From Christiangramia sediminis (GTDB lineage: Bacteria; Bacteroidota; Bacteroidia; Flavobacteriales; Flavobacteriaceae), in contig NZ_JAJBZG010000002.1 of NCBI RefSeq assembly GCF_020552705.1, positions 744,001 through 808,000 on the forward strand: a stretch of DNA of 64,000 nt, read 5' to 3'. A program made the position numbers and the translations under genes. The notes under the pieces are model-generated. The model worked only from the letters and a program-made list of their open reading frames with translations, was not told the DNA's origin and made no database searches. Of the stretch, positions 7,596 through 15,544 are shown piece after piece; the first letter of the stretch is position 1, and each line of letters opens with the position of its first letter.

Positions 7596-8624
7596 TTAAT
7601 CAAGATCAAAACGTAGACCTAAAGAAACATTGTGCGATTCAGCATTCGGTTCCTGGAAAATAGGGTTCAGATCATACTTCGCGTAAAGAGATGTATTCCC
7701 CCAACCTATATATCCACTTAATCCGTAGATAAAATCATTGGTGTTGTAATCTGACTTCAGTTTCTGTTTTACATTGTCACCATCCTCTTCGAACTTCAGT
7801 TTTTGACGTTCACCTAAACTGAAACCTGCATATCCCCCAAGTCCAACTTTAAATTTTTTATAAGTAGAAAATGTAGGGCCGCTTTCATGGTCAATTCTTT
7901 TATATGGTCCAAATTCAAAATGAACAGGAATTACGAGATTGTCCATTCTAAACTTTGATTTCTTTAAATCGGTTGGAAACTCTTCCAAAAATGTAAGACC
8001 TTCATCTTCTATAAAATACCGGTTGTCTGTTGGTTTCAAACCATTAAACTGAAAAGAAACTCCGTATTTTAATCGTAACCAGTTGGTATCTTCAAAAACC
8101 CTGGTATTCCAAACCCAGCCTATCTCAAAGAACCTACTTCCTCCAATTTTAAAATCTGAATCATTTAAGGATTGACCGTCTTTTAAGGCATTATTAAAAC
8201 CGGCTGCCAGCATAATGGTTGATGTAGTTCTCTCGTCCCTATAATTGCTCCTCTCCTTTTTATCCTTTTCTTCCCACTTGAAAACCACACTTTGACCTTC
8301 TTCTACTTTAGCTTCTTCATTTCTTTCAATCAAAGCAATTTTATTATCAATAATAGCTACTCTATTTTCTATGTTTAGAGCGTGTTTTTTCGCTGCTGCC
8401 TCTTTTAATTCATTAGCTTCTTCAAGCGTAATTTCGTTTTTATCTAGTTTCTCATTTATTGACTCGACCTCGACTTTCAATTCCTCTTTTTCCTGAACAA
8501 TAATATTTTTTCTTTGTTTTTTTAAAAGTTCAATGGTGTTTCTATTTGTTATTTCTATAGTCTGGGCCTCGCATAGACCGATGCCTAATATGGAAATTGC
8601 GATGTAAAGAATAATTGTTTTCAT
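7596..8624 (-). CDS. Outer-membrane barrel-like protein with N-terminal coiled coil
   Basis: Secreted protein of 342 residues. A signal peptide ends near residue 20 (CEAQ). Residues about 30-115 are highly charged, Glu/Lys-rich and heptad-like, predicting a coiled coil in the periplasm. From about 130 to the end the sequence alternates aromatic and polar residues, has many Gly and Asn, and ends LGLRFDLD, as expected for an outer-membrane beta barrel. It is the third gene of an operon with an ECF sigma factor and an anti-sigma-like protein, so it may sense or answer envelope stress. Function unknown. Confidence 0.7.
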   Translation of the reverse strand: MKTIILYIAISILGIGLCEAQTIEITNRNTIELLKKQRKNIIVQEKEELKVEVESINEKLDKNEITLEEANELKEAAAKKHALNIENRVAIIDNKIALIERNEEAKVEEGQSVVFKWEEKDKKERSNYRDERTTSTIMLAAGFNNALKDGQSLNDSDFKIGGSRFFEIGWVWNTRVFEDTNWLRLKYGVSFQFNGLKPTDNRYFIEDEGLTFLEEFPTDLKKSKFRMDNLVIPVHFEFGPYKRIDHESGPTFSTYKKFKVGLGGYAGFSLGERQKLKFEEDGDNVKQKLKSDYNTNDFIYGLSGYIGWGNTSLYAKYDLNPIFQEPNAESHNVSLGLRFDLD

Positions 8625-8678
8625 AATGATGATTGTTTGTTTAATTGATTGATGAATGACCTAATTTATAAGTGATGA

Positions 8679-9461
8679 TTATTGATTTTCCTGTTTATCC
8701 AGCTTATTGGAAACTGCAATAGATGCTTTTTGATAACCTGTTTTTACTAATTCAAATACTTTTTCCTTAAAAGATTCGTAAACCTCATCTTCCGCATCAG
8801 CTAAAAGAACGCCTGCTTCAATTTCAGGCTGAATATTCCCAGGTTGCTCCCCTATCTGTTTTAATGCTTCTGCCAGAAGTGCCTCTACTTCAGCTTCCGT
8901 AACACTGGCAGACCCTTTCTCATTTTCTGATATCATTGCCAGAAGCGCCTGCTTCCTGTCGTTAAATTCAGTACTCAACTTCTGATTTTCAGATGCCGGG
9001 GTGATGGAAACAGGTTCTAAAACACTCCTTTCATTTGTAGAATTTGATGCCAGTCTTTCAGCATTATCAGATTTTATTTTTTCTGATACGACAAAAGTAG
9101 ATTCAGCACTTTTATTCACTGGCTTCTCAGTTTTCGGTTGAACTTCCTTATTTGTTTCTTCTGAAGCTAACTGAGCCGGTTCATCGAATTCGACATTATC
9201 TTTATTTTCGATAACCTTATTTTCTACGGGAGTTTCGACCACCGGGTTTGAATTTTGATCCTGCTGATTCAAGAACAACAAGCTGGAAATTAAAAGTACC
9301 ACTACAGCAGCTACAGCTGAAATCCACCACTTTTTACTCTCTGACTTAGTTTCCGAAGAATCCAGCCTGGCATTTAATTTACCCCAGCTTCCTGCTGAAG
9401 GCTGAATTTCTCTTTCATCCAGCTTTTCCTTGATATGCTCTTCAAATTTAATTGGCGCCAT
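8679..9461 (-). CDS. Anti-sigma-factor-like single-pass membrane protein
   Basis: Protein of 260 residues. Residues 1-44 are a short cytoplasmic head without the HxxxCxxC zinc motif, residues 45-65 are one transmembrane helix (WWISAVAAVVVLLISSL), and the rest is a low-complexity Glu/Lys/Ser-rich periplasmic stretch followed by a helical region. Its ATG lies inside the end of the sigma gene (14-base overlap), so translation is coupled. Topology and position fit a regulator of that sigma factor, but no direct sequence evidence of sigma binding is visible. Confidence 0.65.
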   Translation of the reverse strand: MAPIKFEEHIKEKLDEREIQPSAGSWGKLNARLDSSETKSESKKWWISAVAAVVVLLISSLLFLNQQDQNSNPVVETPVENKVIENKDNVEFDEPAQLASEETNKEVQPKTEKPVNKSAESTFVVSEKIKSDNAERLASNSTNERSVLEPVSITPASENQKLSTEFNDRKQALLAMISENEKGSASVTEAEVEALLAEALKQIGEQPGNIQPEIEAGVLLADAEDEVYESFKEKVFELVKTGYQKASIAVSNKLDKQENQ

Positions 9462-10020
9462 AACTTGATGAATTATTGATTTTTAATTTTTCCTGAAGCA
9501 TTTTTCGTGCTTTAAACAATTGGGATTTTGAAGTCCCTTCTGTTATATCAAGCATTTTTGCTATTTCAGCATGCTTGTAACCTTCAACCGCATACATCAC
9601 AAACACCATTCTATAACCCTCTGGTAAAGCGTCTATTAAGCGTTGTATATCAGAAACATCCATTTCAGAATTTATATTATTAAAAACCTCATTAGTTTCG
9701 TAATTCAAGTCCTCTTGAAATTCAAGTTCTTTATGTTGTCTTAGAAATGAAATAGATTCTCTAACCATGATCTTTCTAATCCAACCTTCAAAACTTCCCT
9801 CATCTTTAAAATCTTTTAAATGTGTAAACACCTTAAGGAAGCCTTTTAACATGGTGTCCTCAGCATGATGTATGTCTTTAATATACTGCCTGCAAACACT
9901 GAGCATCTTTGGTGAATGCAATTCATACAATCTCTGCTGAGCATCGCGATCACCCACAGAGGCTCTTTTTATTAAAGAGGATTCATTTTTAAAAAGCTGT
10001 ATAACTTTCACCATTTTCAC
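9448..10020 (-). CDS. ECF-type RNA polymerase sigma factor
   Basis: Sigma-70 family ECF factor of 190 residues. Region 2 covers about residues 20-90 (YIKDIHHAEDTMLKGFLKV) and region 4 about 130-185 (LPEGYRMVFVMYAVEGYKHAEIAKM, then an SKSQLFKARKML helix). It would direct RNA polymerase to a small regulon. The downstream overlapping gene is the likely anti-sigma factor. In other Bacteroidota such factors often regulate their own operon; here TAACTTTC at 10054-10047 is a near-match -7 element. Confidence 0.9.
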   Translation of the reverse strand: MKMVKVIQLFKNESSLIKRASVGDRDAQQRLYELHSPKMLSVCRQYIKDIHHAEDTMLKGFLKVFTHLKDFKDEGSFEGWIRKIMVRESISFLRQHKELEFQEDLNYETNEVFNNINSEMDVSDIQRLIDALPEGYRMVFVMYAVEGYKHAEIAKMLDITEGTSKSQLFKARKMLQEKLKINNSSSYGAN

Positions 10021-10096
10021 AAGGCCTTCTATTTATATAGACGTGTGAAAGTTACAAAAGGTTGCCTGAGGTTTTAAAAATTTTATTTTTTTTGAA

Positions 10097-10129
10097 TTTC
10101 GGCTCTAACATTCTTATCCCTTATCTTTG
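10097..10129 (+). promoter_or_regulatory. rluF promoter (TTTC-N21-TATCTTTG)
   Basis: TATCTTTG at 10122-10129 fits TAnnTTTG, and TTTC at 10097-10100 sits 21 bases upstream. Transcription would begin around 10136, ten bases before the ATG at 10146. This excludes the in-frame ATG at 10062, which lies upstream of the promoter. Confidence 0.7.
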
Positions 10130-10145
10130 CGGCAGAATAGATTTT

Positions 10146-10946
10146 ATGGCAGAGGAAGTTCGAATTAACAAATATTTGAGTCAGTTAGGGTATTGCTCCA
10201 GGAGAGCAGCGGATAAACTTATTGACCAGGGGAGAATTACCATCAACGATAAAGTGCCGGAAATGGGAACTAAAGTAACCCCCGGGGATATTGTAAAAGT
10301 TGACGGCAAACCTGTTTCAAAAGAAGAGCTAAAAGAACCCAATGTTTATATCGCTTTTAATAAACCGGTCGGGATCGTTTGTACTACAGACACCAGAGTG
10401 GAAAAAGATAATATTATCGACTACATTAATTACCCAAAAAGGATCTTTCCCATTGGGCGATTAGACAAACCTAGTGAAGGGCTCATTTTCCTCACTAACG
10501 ATGGTGATATTGTAAATAAAATACTTCGGGCTAGAAATAACCACGAAAAAGAATATGTGGTCTCTGTCAATAAACCGGTCACTCCAGATTTTATAAAAAA
10601 GATGGGTTCAGGAGTTCCAATTTTAGATACTGTGACCCGGGAATGTGAAGTAGAGAAACTAGGACATCATACCTTCAGGATTGTTTTAACCCAGGGTTTG
10701 AACAGGCAAATTCGTAGAATGTGTGAATTTTTAGACTATGAGGTTACTTCACTAAAGAGGATAAGGATCATGAATGTTTCTCTTGATATCCCGGTTGGAG
10801 AATGGCGGGATCTTACTTCAGAAGAATTAAACACCATCAATAGTTTAACCGGTGAATCTACCAAAACTGAAGAAGGCTCCCTGATCGTATCTGTGAAGAC
10901 AGAAAATCCTCGCAGAGGAAAAAGACCTAGAAAACCCAAATCTTAA
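10146..10946 (+). CDS. rluF: 23S rRNA pseudouridine synthase RluF-type
   Basis: RluF/RsuA-family pseudouridine synthase of 266 residues from the chosen start. An S4 RNA-binding domain covers about residues 5-50 ([14 protein letters not shown]), followed by the catalytic domain with [13 protein letters not shown], where Asp107 is the nucleophile. The sequence VKNKxLRAxNxHEKEY-like segment and [12 protein letters not shown] resemble E. coli RluF (U2604 of 23S rRNA) more than RluB. The start at 10146 is preferred because a good promoter lies between it and the upstream ATG, and because family members begin here. The tail is Lys/Arg-rich. Confidence 0.88.
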   Translation: MAEEVRINKYLSQLGYCSRRAADKLIDQGRITINDKVPEMGTKVTPGDIVKVDGKPVSKEELKEPNVYIAFNKPVGIVCTTDTRVEKDNIIDYINYPKRIFPIGRLDKPSEGLIFLTNDGDIVNKILRARNNHEKEYVVSVNKPVTPDFIKKMGSGVPILDTVTRECEVEKLGHHTFRIVLTQGLNRQIRRMCEFLDYEVTSLKRIRIMNVSLDIPVGEWRDLTSEELNTINSLTGESTKTEEGSLIVSVKTENPRRGKRPRKPKS

Positions 10947-11004
10947 CAGAGAATTAGCTCGCTTACATAGCTCATTGTACATAGTTCTTGTTAATTTTAG
11001 ATTC

Positions 11005-11034
11005 TTGAGAATAAGAGCAAATATCTTATATTTA
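11005..11034 (+). promoter_or_regulatory. Candidate promoter of the VOC gene
   Basis: TTG at 11005-11007 is followed after 19 bases by TATATTTA (11027-11034), one mismatch from TAnnTTTG. The ATG is at 11061. Confidence 0.35.
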
Positions 11035-11060
11035 GTAGAATCAGAATTAAAATATAGAGA

Positions 11061-11483
11061 ATGAAAGTACAACCATTTCACCTTGCTATTCCTGTTTCCG
11101 ATCTTCAAAAATGTAGAAAATTCTATAAAGAAACCCTTGGCTGCGGGGAAGGTCGAAGCAGTGACCATTGGGTTGATTTCAACTTTTTTGGCCATCAGCT
11201 GGTAATCCACTATCAGGATCCACAGGAAACTAAAGCTTCAACATCTAATCCTGTGGACGGGAAAGATGTTCCTGTTCCTCATTTTGGAGTCGTACTTCAA
11301 TGGGATGTTTTTCATGAATTTGCTAAATTGCTAAAAAGCAAGAATATAGATTTCGTAATTGAGCCTTATATAAGGTTTGAAGGGAAACCGGGAGAGCAGG
11401 CAACCATGTTCTTCAAAGATCCTTGTGGAAATGCCCTGGAATTCAAGGCATTCAAAAATATAGATCAGCTTTTTGCCACATAA
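11061..11483 (+). CDS. VOC-superfamily (glyoxalase/bleomycin-resistance-like) protein
   Basis: Small cytoplasmic protein of 140 residues with one vicinal-oxygen-chelate fold. It starts [18 protein letters not shown], where His7 is the first likely metal ligand, and ends [15 protein letters not shown], where the Glu is the last. The middle has HQLVIHYQD. Such proteins act as metal-dependent lyases, dioxygenases or resistance proteins; the substrate cannot be told. It lies 27 bases upstream of the AI-2E permease gene and may be cotranscribed. Confidence 0.85.
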   Translation: MKVQPFHLAIPVSDLQKCRKFYKETLGCGEGRSSDHWVDFNFFGHQLVIHYQDPQETKASTSNPVDGKDVPVPHFGVVLQWDVFHEFAKLLKSKNIDFVIEPYIRFEGKPGEQATMFFKDPCGNALEFKAFKNIDQLFAT

Positions 11484-11510
11484 TGGCCTAAACCAGTAAT
11501 CAACCAGAAT

Positions 11511-12530
11511 ATGGATAGACTTAAGCCGTCTTTAGTGAGACAGATATTTGTTCTGCTGCTAATTATTTTTTTAACGGTTTTAATTTTTAGAGAAGTACTG
11601 CCATATCTTTCAGGAGTATTAGGTGCAGTGACACTGTATGTTATCCTTAAAGGCTGGATGAAAAAATTACTGAACAGGGGCTGGAAACCTCCCCTGGCAG
11701 CTTCATTATTAATGGCAGGTTCTTTTGTAGGAATTCTTATTCCGGTTAGTTTGATCGCCATAATGCTTACCTCTAAAATAGGAAAAGCTGTAGCTAATTC
11801 TGAAAGAGTACTTAAAGCGGTAAAGGATCAGCTTAATCATATTGAAGAAGAAATTGGTTTCAGCATTAGTTCAAGCATAGATACTTCTTCTATTACAAAT
11901 TGGGTTTCTTCAAATCTTCAAAACTTAGCAGGCGGCACCTTTAATGCATTTATAGCCATTGGGATCATGTATTTCATGCTTTATTATATGCTTACCAATC
12001 GTGCATCTTTAAGAGATTCTCTGATCACTTATATACCCCTGGGAAAAGATAATCTTAGAATAATAGGAGAAGAAAGTAATCAATTGGTAAAATCCAATGC
12101 CCTGGGGATTCCCCTGGTAGCTTTTGTTCAGGGAATTATCGCCCTGATAGGCTTCCTGATATTTGGCGTCCCAGATCCATTTTTCTGGTTTGTGATTACA
12201 GCTATAGGTTCTATGATTCCTTTTATAGGAACGGCCATTGGGATACTGCCAGCCACCATCCTACTTTTAGCTCAGGGAAACGATTTCCAGGCCATAGCAC
12301 TGCTTATTTACGGTTTTGTAGTAGTAGGTTCTACAGATAACATTATTCGTTTATATGTTCTTGAAAGACTGGCCAGCGTTCATCCGCTCATAACCCTTTT
12401 TGGGGTGATAGTAGGAGTTCAATTATTTGGATTTATTGGATTAATATTCGGACCATTATTAATTTCTTTATTTCTTCTAATTTTGAAAATATACAAGAAG
12501 GAGTACGGAAATTCACACCATAGATTATAA
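11511..12530 (+). CDS. AI-2E family transporter (PerM/YdiK type)
   Basis: Integral inner-membrane protein of 339 residues. About seven to eight hydrophobic helices are visible, with the family's pattern of two N-terminal helices, an amphipathic middle stretch (about 90-140), and a C-terminal block including GVPDPFFWFVITAIGSMIPFIGTAIG and GVQLFGFIGLIFGPLL. The family exports autoinducer-2 or other small molecules, or acts in sodium/proton exchange in some members; the substrate here is unknown. It is followed after 18 bases by a YkvA-family gene. Confidence 0.85.
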   Translation: MDRLKPSLVRQIFVLLLIIFLTVLIFREVLPYLSGVLGAVTLYVILKGWMKKLLNRGWKPPLAASLLMAGSFVGILIPVSLIAIMLTSKIGKAVANSERVLKAVKDQLNHIEEEIGFSISSSIDTSSITNWVSSNLQNLAGGTFNAFIAIGIMYFMLYYMLTNRASLRDSLITYIPLGKDNLRIIGEESNQLVKSNALGIPLVAFVQGIIALIGFLIFGVPDPFFWFVITAIGSMIPFIGTAIGILPATILLLAQGNDFQAIALLIYGFVVVGSTDNIIRLYVLERLASVHPLITLFGVIVGVQLFGFIGLIFGPLLISLFLLILKIYKKEYGNSHHRL

Positions 12531-12548
12531 AATTAAATTAATTGAAAC

Positions 12549-12962
12549 ATGTTCGGAAAAAAGAAAAAAGAAATAGATGAGGATTTCGTAAAAACCGAAG
12601 TCGCAAAGATTGATAACGATGATGTGACAATCGCCATGAATAGCAAGGAAGAAGTTGATGATAAGATCAATAATTCCGGCTTACTTCAAAAGTATAGCGA
12701 ACTGGCTAAAATAATGTACGGTATGCTTAAAGATTATAGAAAAGGTGTATACACCCAGGTTCCCTGGTTTACTATAGCAACCATTGCATTTTCTTTTCTG
12801 TATATCCTGAATCCTCTGGACATTATGCCAGATTTTATTCCGGGATTGGGCTATATTGATGATATGGCCATTATCACTTTCGGCCTAAGATTTATCCAAT
12901 CTGATATTCATAATTACCTGGATTGGAAATTAGACCATGGAGATACCACGGAAGTATTTTAA
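12549..12962 (+). CDS. YkvA-family (DUF1232) membrane protein
   Basis: Protein of 137 residues with a DUF1232 domain in its C-terminal half: a helix around residues 75-95 leads into NPLDIMPDFIPGLGYIDDMAIITFGLRF, typical of the family. The N-terminal 60 residues are charged and probably cytoplasmic. No biochemical role is established for the family. It is the last gene of a plus-strand unit ended by the strong bidirectional terminator at 12962-12992. Confidence 0.85.
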   Translation: MFGKKKKEIDEDFVKTEVAKIDNDDVTIAMNSKEEVDDKINNSGLLQKYSELAKIMYGMLKDYRKGVYTQVPWFTIATIAFSFLYILNPLDIMPDFIPGLGYIDDMAIITFGLRFIQSDIHNYLDWKLDHGDTTEVF

Positions 12963-12992
12963 AAAAGGAGGGAGAATTAATCCCTCCTTTTT
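12962..12992. terminator. Bidirectional terminator between ykvA-type gene and folD
   Basis: AAAAAGGAGGGA (12962-12973) pairs perfectly with TCCCTCCTTTTT (12981-12992), a 12-base-pair stem with a seven-base loop and U-tracts in both directions. It fills the whole gap between the two convergent stop codons. Confidence 0.9.
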
Positions 12993-13895
12993 CTATCTTT
13001 TTTGAGCATCCAAACTCCTCTTGTTATGCCTTTCCCGGGCAAGGAGTGTATTCTTTAATAACATAGAAACCGTCATGGGCCCAACACCACCCGGAACCGG
13101 AGTAATATAAGAAGCGCGCTTGCTTACATTTTCAAAATCTACATCACCCTTAATAACATAGCCTTTTTCGGTATTATCATCAGGAACTCTGGTAATTCCT
13201 ACATCAATGATCACAGCATCATCTTTGATCATTTCTCCTTTTAGAAAATCTGGGATACCCACGGCAATAATTATAATATCTGCCTGTGAAGTCACCTGAG
13301 TGATATTTTTGGTAAATTCATGAGTTAAAGTAACCGTTGAGTTCCCAGGAAATCCACTTCTTCCCATTAGTATACTCATGGGTCTACCCACGATATAACT
13401 TCTGCCAATCACCACGGTATGCTTCCCTTTGGTGGGAATATCATAACGCTCTAAAAGTTCCAGGATTCCGAAAGGTGTGGCGGGAATAAAACTGGTCATA
13501 TCCAGAGCCATTTTTCCAAAATTCGTAGGATGGAAACCATCCACATCCTTATCTGGATCTACCGCGTTCAATACTTTTTGAGTATCGATTTGCGGAGGCA
13601 AAGGCAATTGAACAATGAATCCGTCAATATCATCATTCTGATTCAGCTCTTCGATCTTATCCAGAAGCTCTAGTTCGCTAACGGTGTTTGGAAGTCTGTA
13701 CAGTGAAGATTCAAAACCAACCCTTTCGCAGGCTTTAACTTTAGAGTTCACGTAGGTCATACTCGCTCCGTCCTTACCTACAATAATTGCAGCAAGATGA
13801 GGAACTTTTTCTCCACGTTTCTTGATTTTGGTAACCTCAGCAGCAATTTCATCCTTGATGTCATTACTGATCTTTTTACCGTCGAGAATTGTCAT
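12993..13895 (-). CDS. folD: Bifunctional methylenetetrahydrofolate dehydrogenase/cyclohydrolase
   Basis: FolD of 300 residues interconverts 5,10-methylene- and 10-formyl-tetrahydrofolate with NADP. Catalytic YxxxK is seen at Tyr48 and Lys52 (TYVNSKVKACE). Other signatures are QLPLPPQID, the NADP-binding GRSYIVGRP and the C-terminal PVPGGVGPMTVSMLL. Its length is slightly above the usual 285-295. It lies downstream of ffh on the same strand, separated by 99 bases of hairpin-rich DNA. Confidence 0.95.
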   Translation of the reverse strand: MTILDGKKISNDIKDEIAAEVTKIKKRGEKVPHLAAIIVGKDGASMTYVNSKVKACERVGFESSLYRLPNTVSELELLDKIEELNQNDDIDGFIVQLPLPPQIDTQKVLNAVDPDKDVDGFHPTNFGKMALDMTSFIPATPFGILELLERYDIPTKGKHTVVIGRSYIVGRPMSILMGRSGFPGNSTVTLTHEFTKNITQVTSQADIIIIAVGIPDFLKGEMIKDDAVIIDVGITRVPDDNTEKGYVIKGDVDFENVSKRASYITPVPGGVGPMTVSMLLKNTLLARERHNKRSLDAQKR

Positions 13896-13994
13896 ATTAA
13901 GTATTCAGTTGAGCCCCTCCCTACCTCCCCTATGGGGAGGAGTTAAAAACTATGTTTAAAATTATTCAAATCCCCCCTTTGGGGGAAAGGGGGC
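13896..13994 (-). repeat. GC-rich hairpin block between ffh and folD
   Basis: CCTCCCC (13924-13930) pairs with GGGGAGG (13934-13940) around TAT, and CCCCC (13973-13977) pairs with GGGGG (13981-13985) around TTT, with a further GGGGG at 13989-13993. These G/C blocks stand out in an AT-rich genome and look like short dispersed intergenic repeats. They may also reduce read-through from ffh. Confidence 0.5.
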
Positions 13995-15323
13995 TTATTG
14001 CATCCCCTTCATCATTTGCATCATTTTTCGGCCACCGCCACCTTGCATCATCTTCATCATTTTACCCATCTGGTTGAATTGCTTCAACAGCTGATTCACT
14101 TCCTGTACCGTAGTTCCGGAACCTTTGGCGATTCTTTTCTTTCTGCTGGCATTAATTACTTTGGGCTCGCTTCTTTCTTCAGGAGTCATAGAATGAATGA
14201 TCGCTTCTATTCCTTTAAAAGCGTCATCATCTATATCCACATCTTTAAGCATTTTACCTGCTCCCGGGATCATTCCCATAAGATCTTTCATAGATCCCAT
14301 TTTCTTGATCTGCTGAAGCTGATTCAAAAAGTCATCAAAACCGAAAGCATTTTTCGCAATCTTCTTCTGAAGTTTTCTCGCTTCCTCTTCATCATACTGC
14401 TCCTGGGCTCTTTCAACAAGGGAAACAACATCTCCCATACCAAGGATCCTGTCGGCCATACGGGAAGGATAGAAGATATCGATGGCATCCATCTTTTCAC
14501 CGGTACCGATGAATTTGATAGGTTTATTTACTACAGATTTAATAGAGATCGCGGCACCACCACGAGTATCACCATCTAACTTGGTAAGAATAACGCCATC
14601 GAAATTCAATCTTTCGTTGAAGGTTTTGGCTGTATTCACCGCATCCTGACCCGTCATGGAATCTACTACGAAAAGTGTTTCCTGTGGCTGGATCGCCTGG
14701 TGAATATTTGAAATTTCGGTCATCATCGCTTCATCTACCGCAAGTCGACCAGCGGTATCAATGATCACCACATTGTGACCGTTCTCTTTTGCATAAGCGA
14801 TGGCATCTTTAGAGATCGCGACCGGATCCTGATTACCTTCATCTGAATAAACCTCAACACCAACCTGCTCTCCAACTACGTGAAGCTGGTTGATCGCTGC
14901 CGGACGATAGACATCACAGGCAACCAAAAGAGGTTTCTTGGTTTTCTTATTTTTTAGAAAATTCGCCAGTTTACCAGAAAAAGTGGTTTTACCACTACCC
15001 TGCAAACCTGACATTAAGATCACAGAAGGATCTCCGGAAAGATTAATCCCCTCAGCTTCTCCACCCATCAATTCAGTAAGCTCATCCTTGACAAGTTTTA
15101 CCATTAATTGTCCAGGCTTCAAAGTGGTTAATACGTCCTGTCCAAGAGCTCTTTCTTTTACCGTATTGGTAAATTCCTTAGCAATTTTATAGTTTACATC
15201 GGCATCTACTAAGGCTCGTCTAACCTCTTTAAGACTTTCCGCAACATTTATCTCCGTGATTTGCCCATGTCCTTTCAGGACGTGAAAGGCACTATCTAAC
15301 TTATCGCTTAAATTATCAAACAT
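13995..15323 (-). CDS. ffh: Signal recognition particle protein Ffh
   Basis: SRP54/Ffh of 442 residues, the GTPase that with 4.5S RNA targets nascent membrane proteins to SecYEG. The N domain covers 1-95; the G domain has GLQGSGKT (106-113), DTAGR and TKLD; the methionine-rich M domain ends MMQGGGGRKMMQMMKGMQ. All parts are intact. A -7 element TAAATTTG lies at 15376-15369. Confidence 0.97.
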   Translation of the reverse strand: MFDNLSDKLDSAFHVLKGHGQITEINVAESLKEVRRALVDADVNYKIAKEFTNTVKERALGQDVLTTLKPGQLMVKLVKDELTELMGGEAEGINLSGDPSVILMSGLQGSGKTTFSGKLANFLKNKKTKKPLLVACDVYRPAAINQLHVVGEQVGVEVYSDEGNQDPVAISKDAIAYAKENGHNVVIIDTAGRLAVDEAMMTEISNIHQAIQPQETLFVVDSMTGQDAVNTAKTFNERLNFDGVILTKLDGDTRGGAAISIKSVVNKPIKFIGTGEKMDAIDIFYPSRMADRILGMGDVVSLVERAQEQYDEEEARKLQKKIAKNAFGFDDFLNQLQQIKKMGSMKDLMGMIPGAGKMLKDVDIDDDAFKGIEAIIHSMTPEERSEPKVINASRKKRIAKGSGTTVQEVNQLLKQFNQMGKMMKMMQGGGGRKMMQMMKGMQ

Positions 15324-15544
15324 AATTTTTCCTGTGATTTTATTCTAGTGCTGCTTAGCAGCGAATTGCAAATTTAATGATTTGAAGCTGAAGTATAAAG
15401 TTCATCTTCTAAAATTCATCCTTCGACTTCGCTCAGGACGACAATCATATTTTTTAACGCCTGAAAACGCTTTTCAATTTAGATGCTGAAACAAGTTCAG
15501 CTGGACGAAATTCGTACTTCGTCATTCCAAATTCGTATTTCCTC
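15324..15544. repeat. Mosaic of short intergenic repeat-like elements
   Basis: The gap between argS and ffh holds a segment reading TCCTTCGACTTCGCTCAGG (about 15419-15437), a hairpin GCTGAA-ACAAG-TTCAGC (15485-15501) and an inverted repeat GACGAA/TTCGTC (15504-15523). I know similar short phrases as dispersed intergenic repeats in Bacteroidota genomes; this is recollection, not a search. No open reading frame is evident. Confidence 0.5.
15369..15376 (-). promoter_or_regulatory. ffh -7 promoter element TAAATTTG
   Basis: Exact TAnnTTTG match on the minus strand, 46 bases before the ffh ATG; TTTA lies 18 bases further upstream. A short palindrome GCTGC-TTA-GCAGC (15350-15362) sits in the predicted leader. 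Confidence 0.5.

Noticed and set aside
13998-14579. Open frame of 193 codons on the plus strand
   Set aside because: It is antisense to ffh and rich in His/Leu from the complement of Met- and Lys-rich codons; no promoter or family resemblance.
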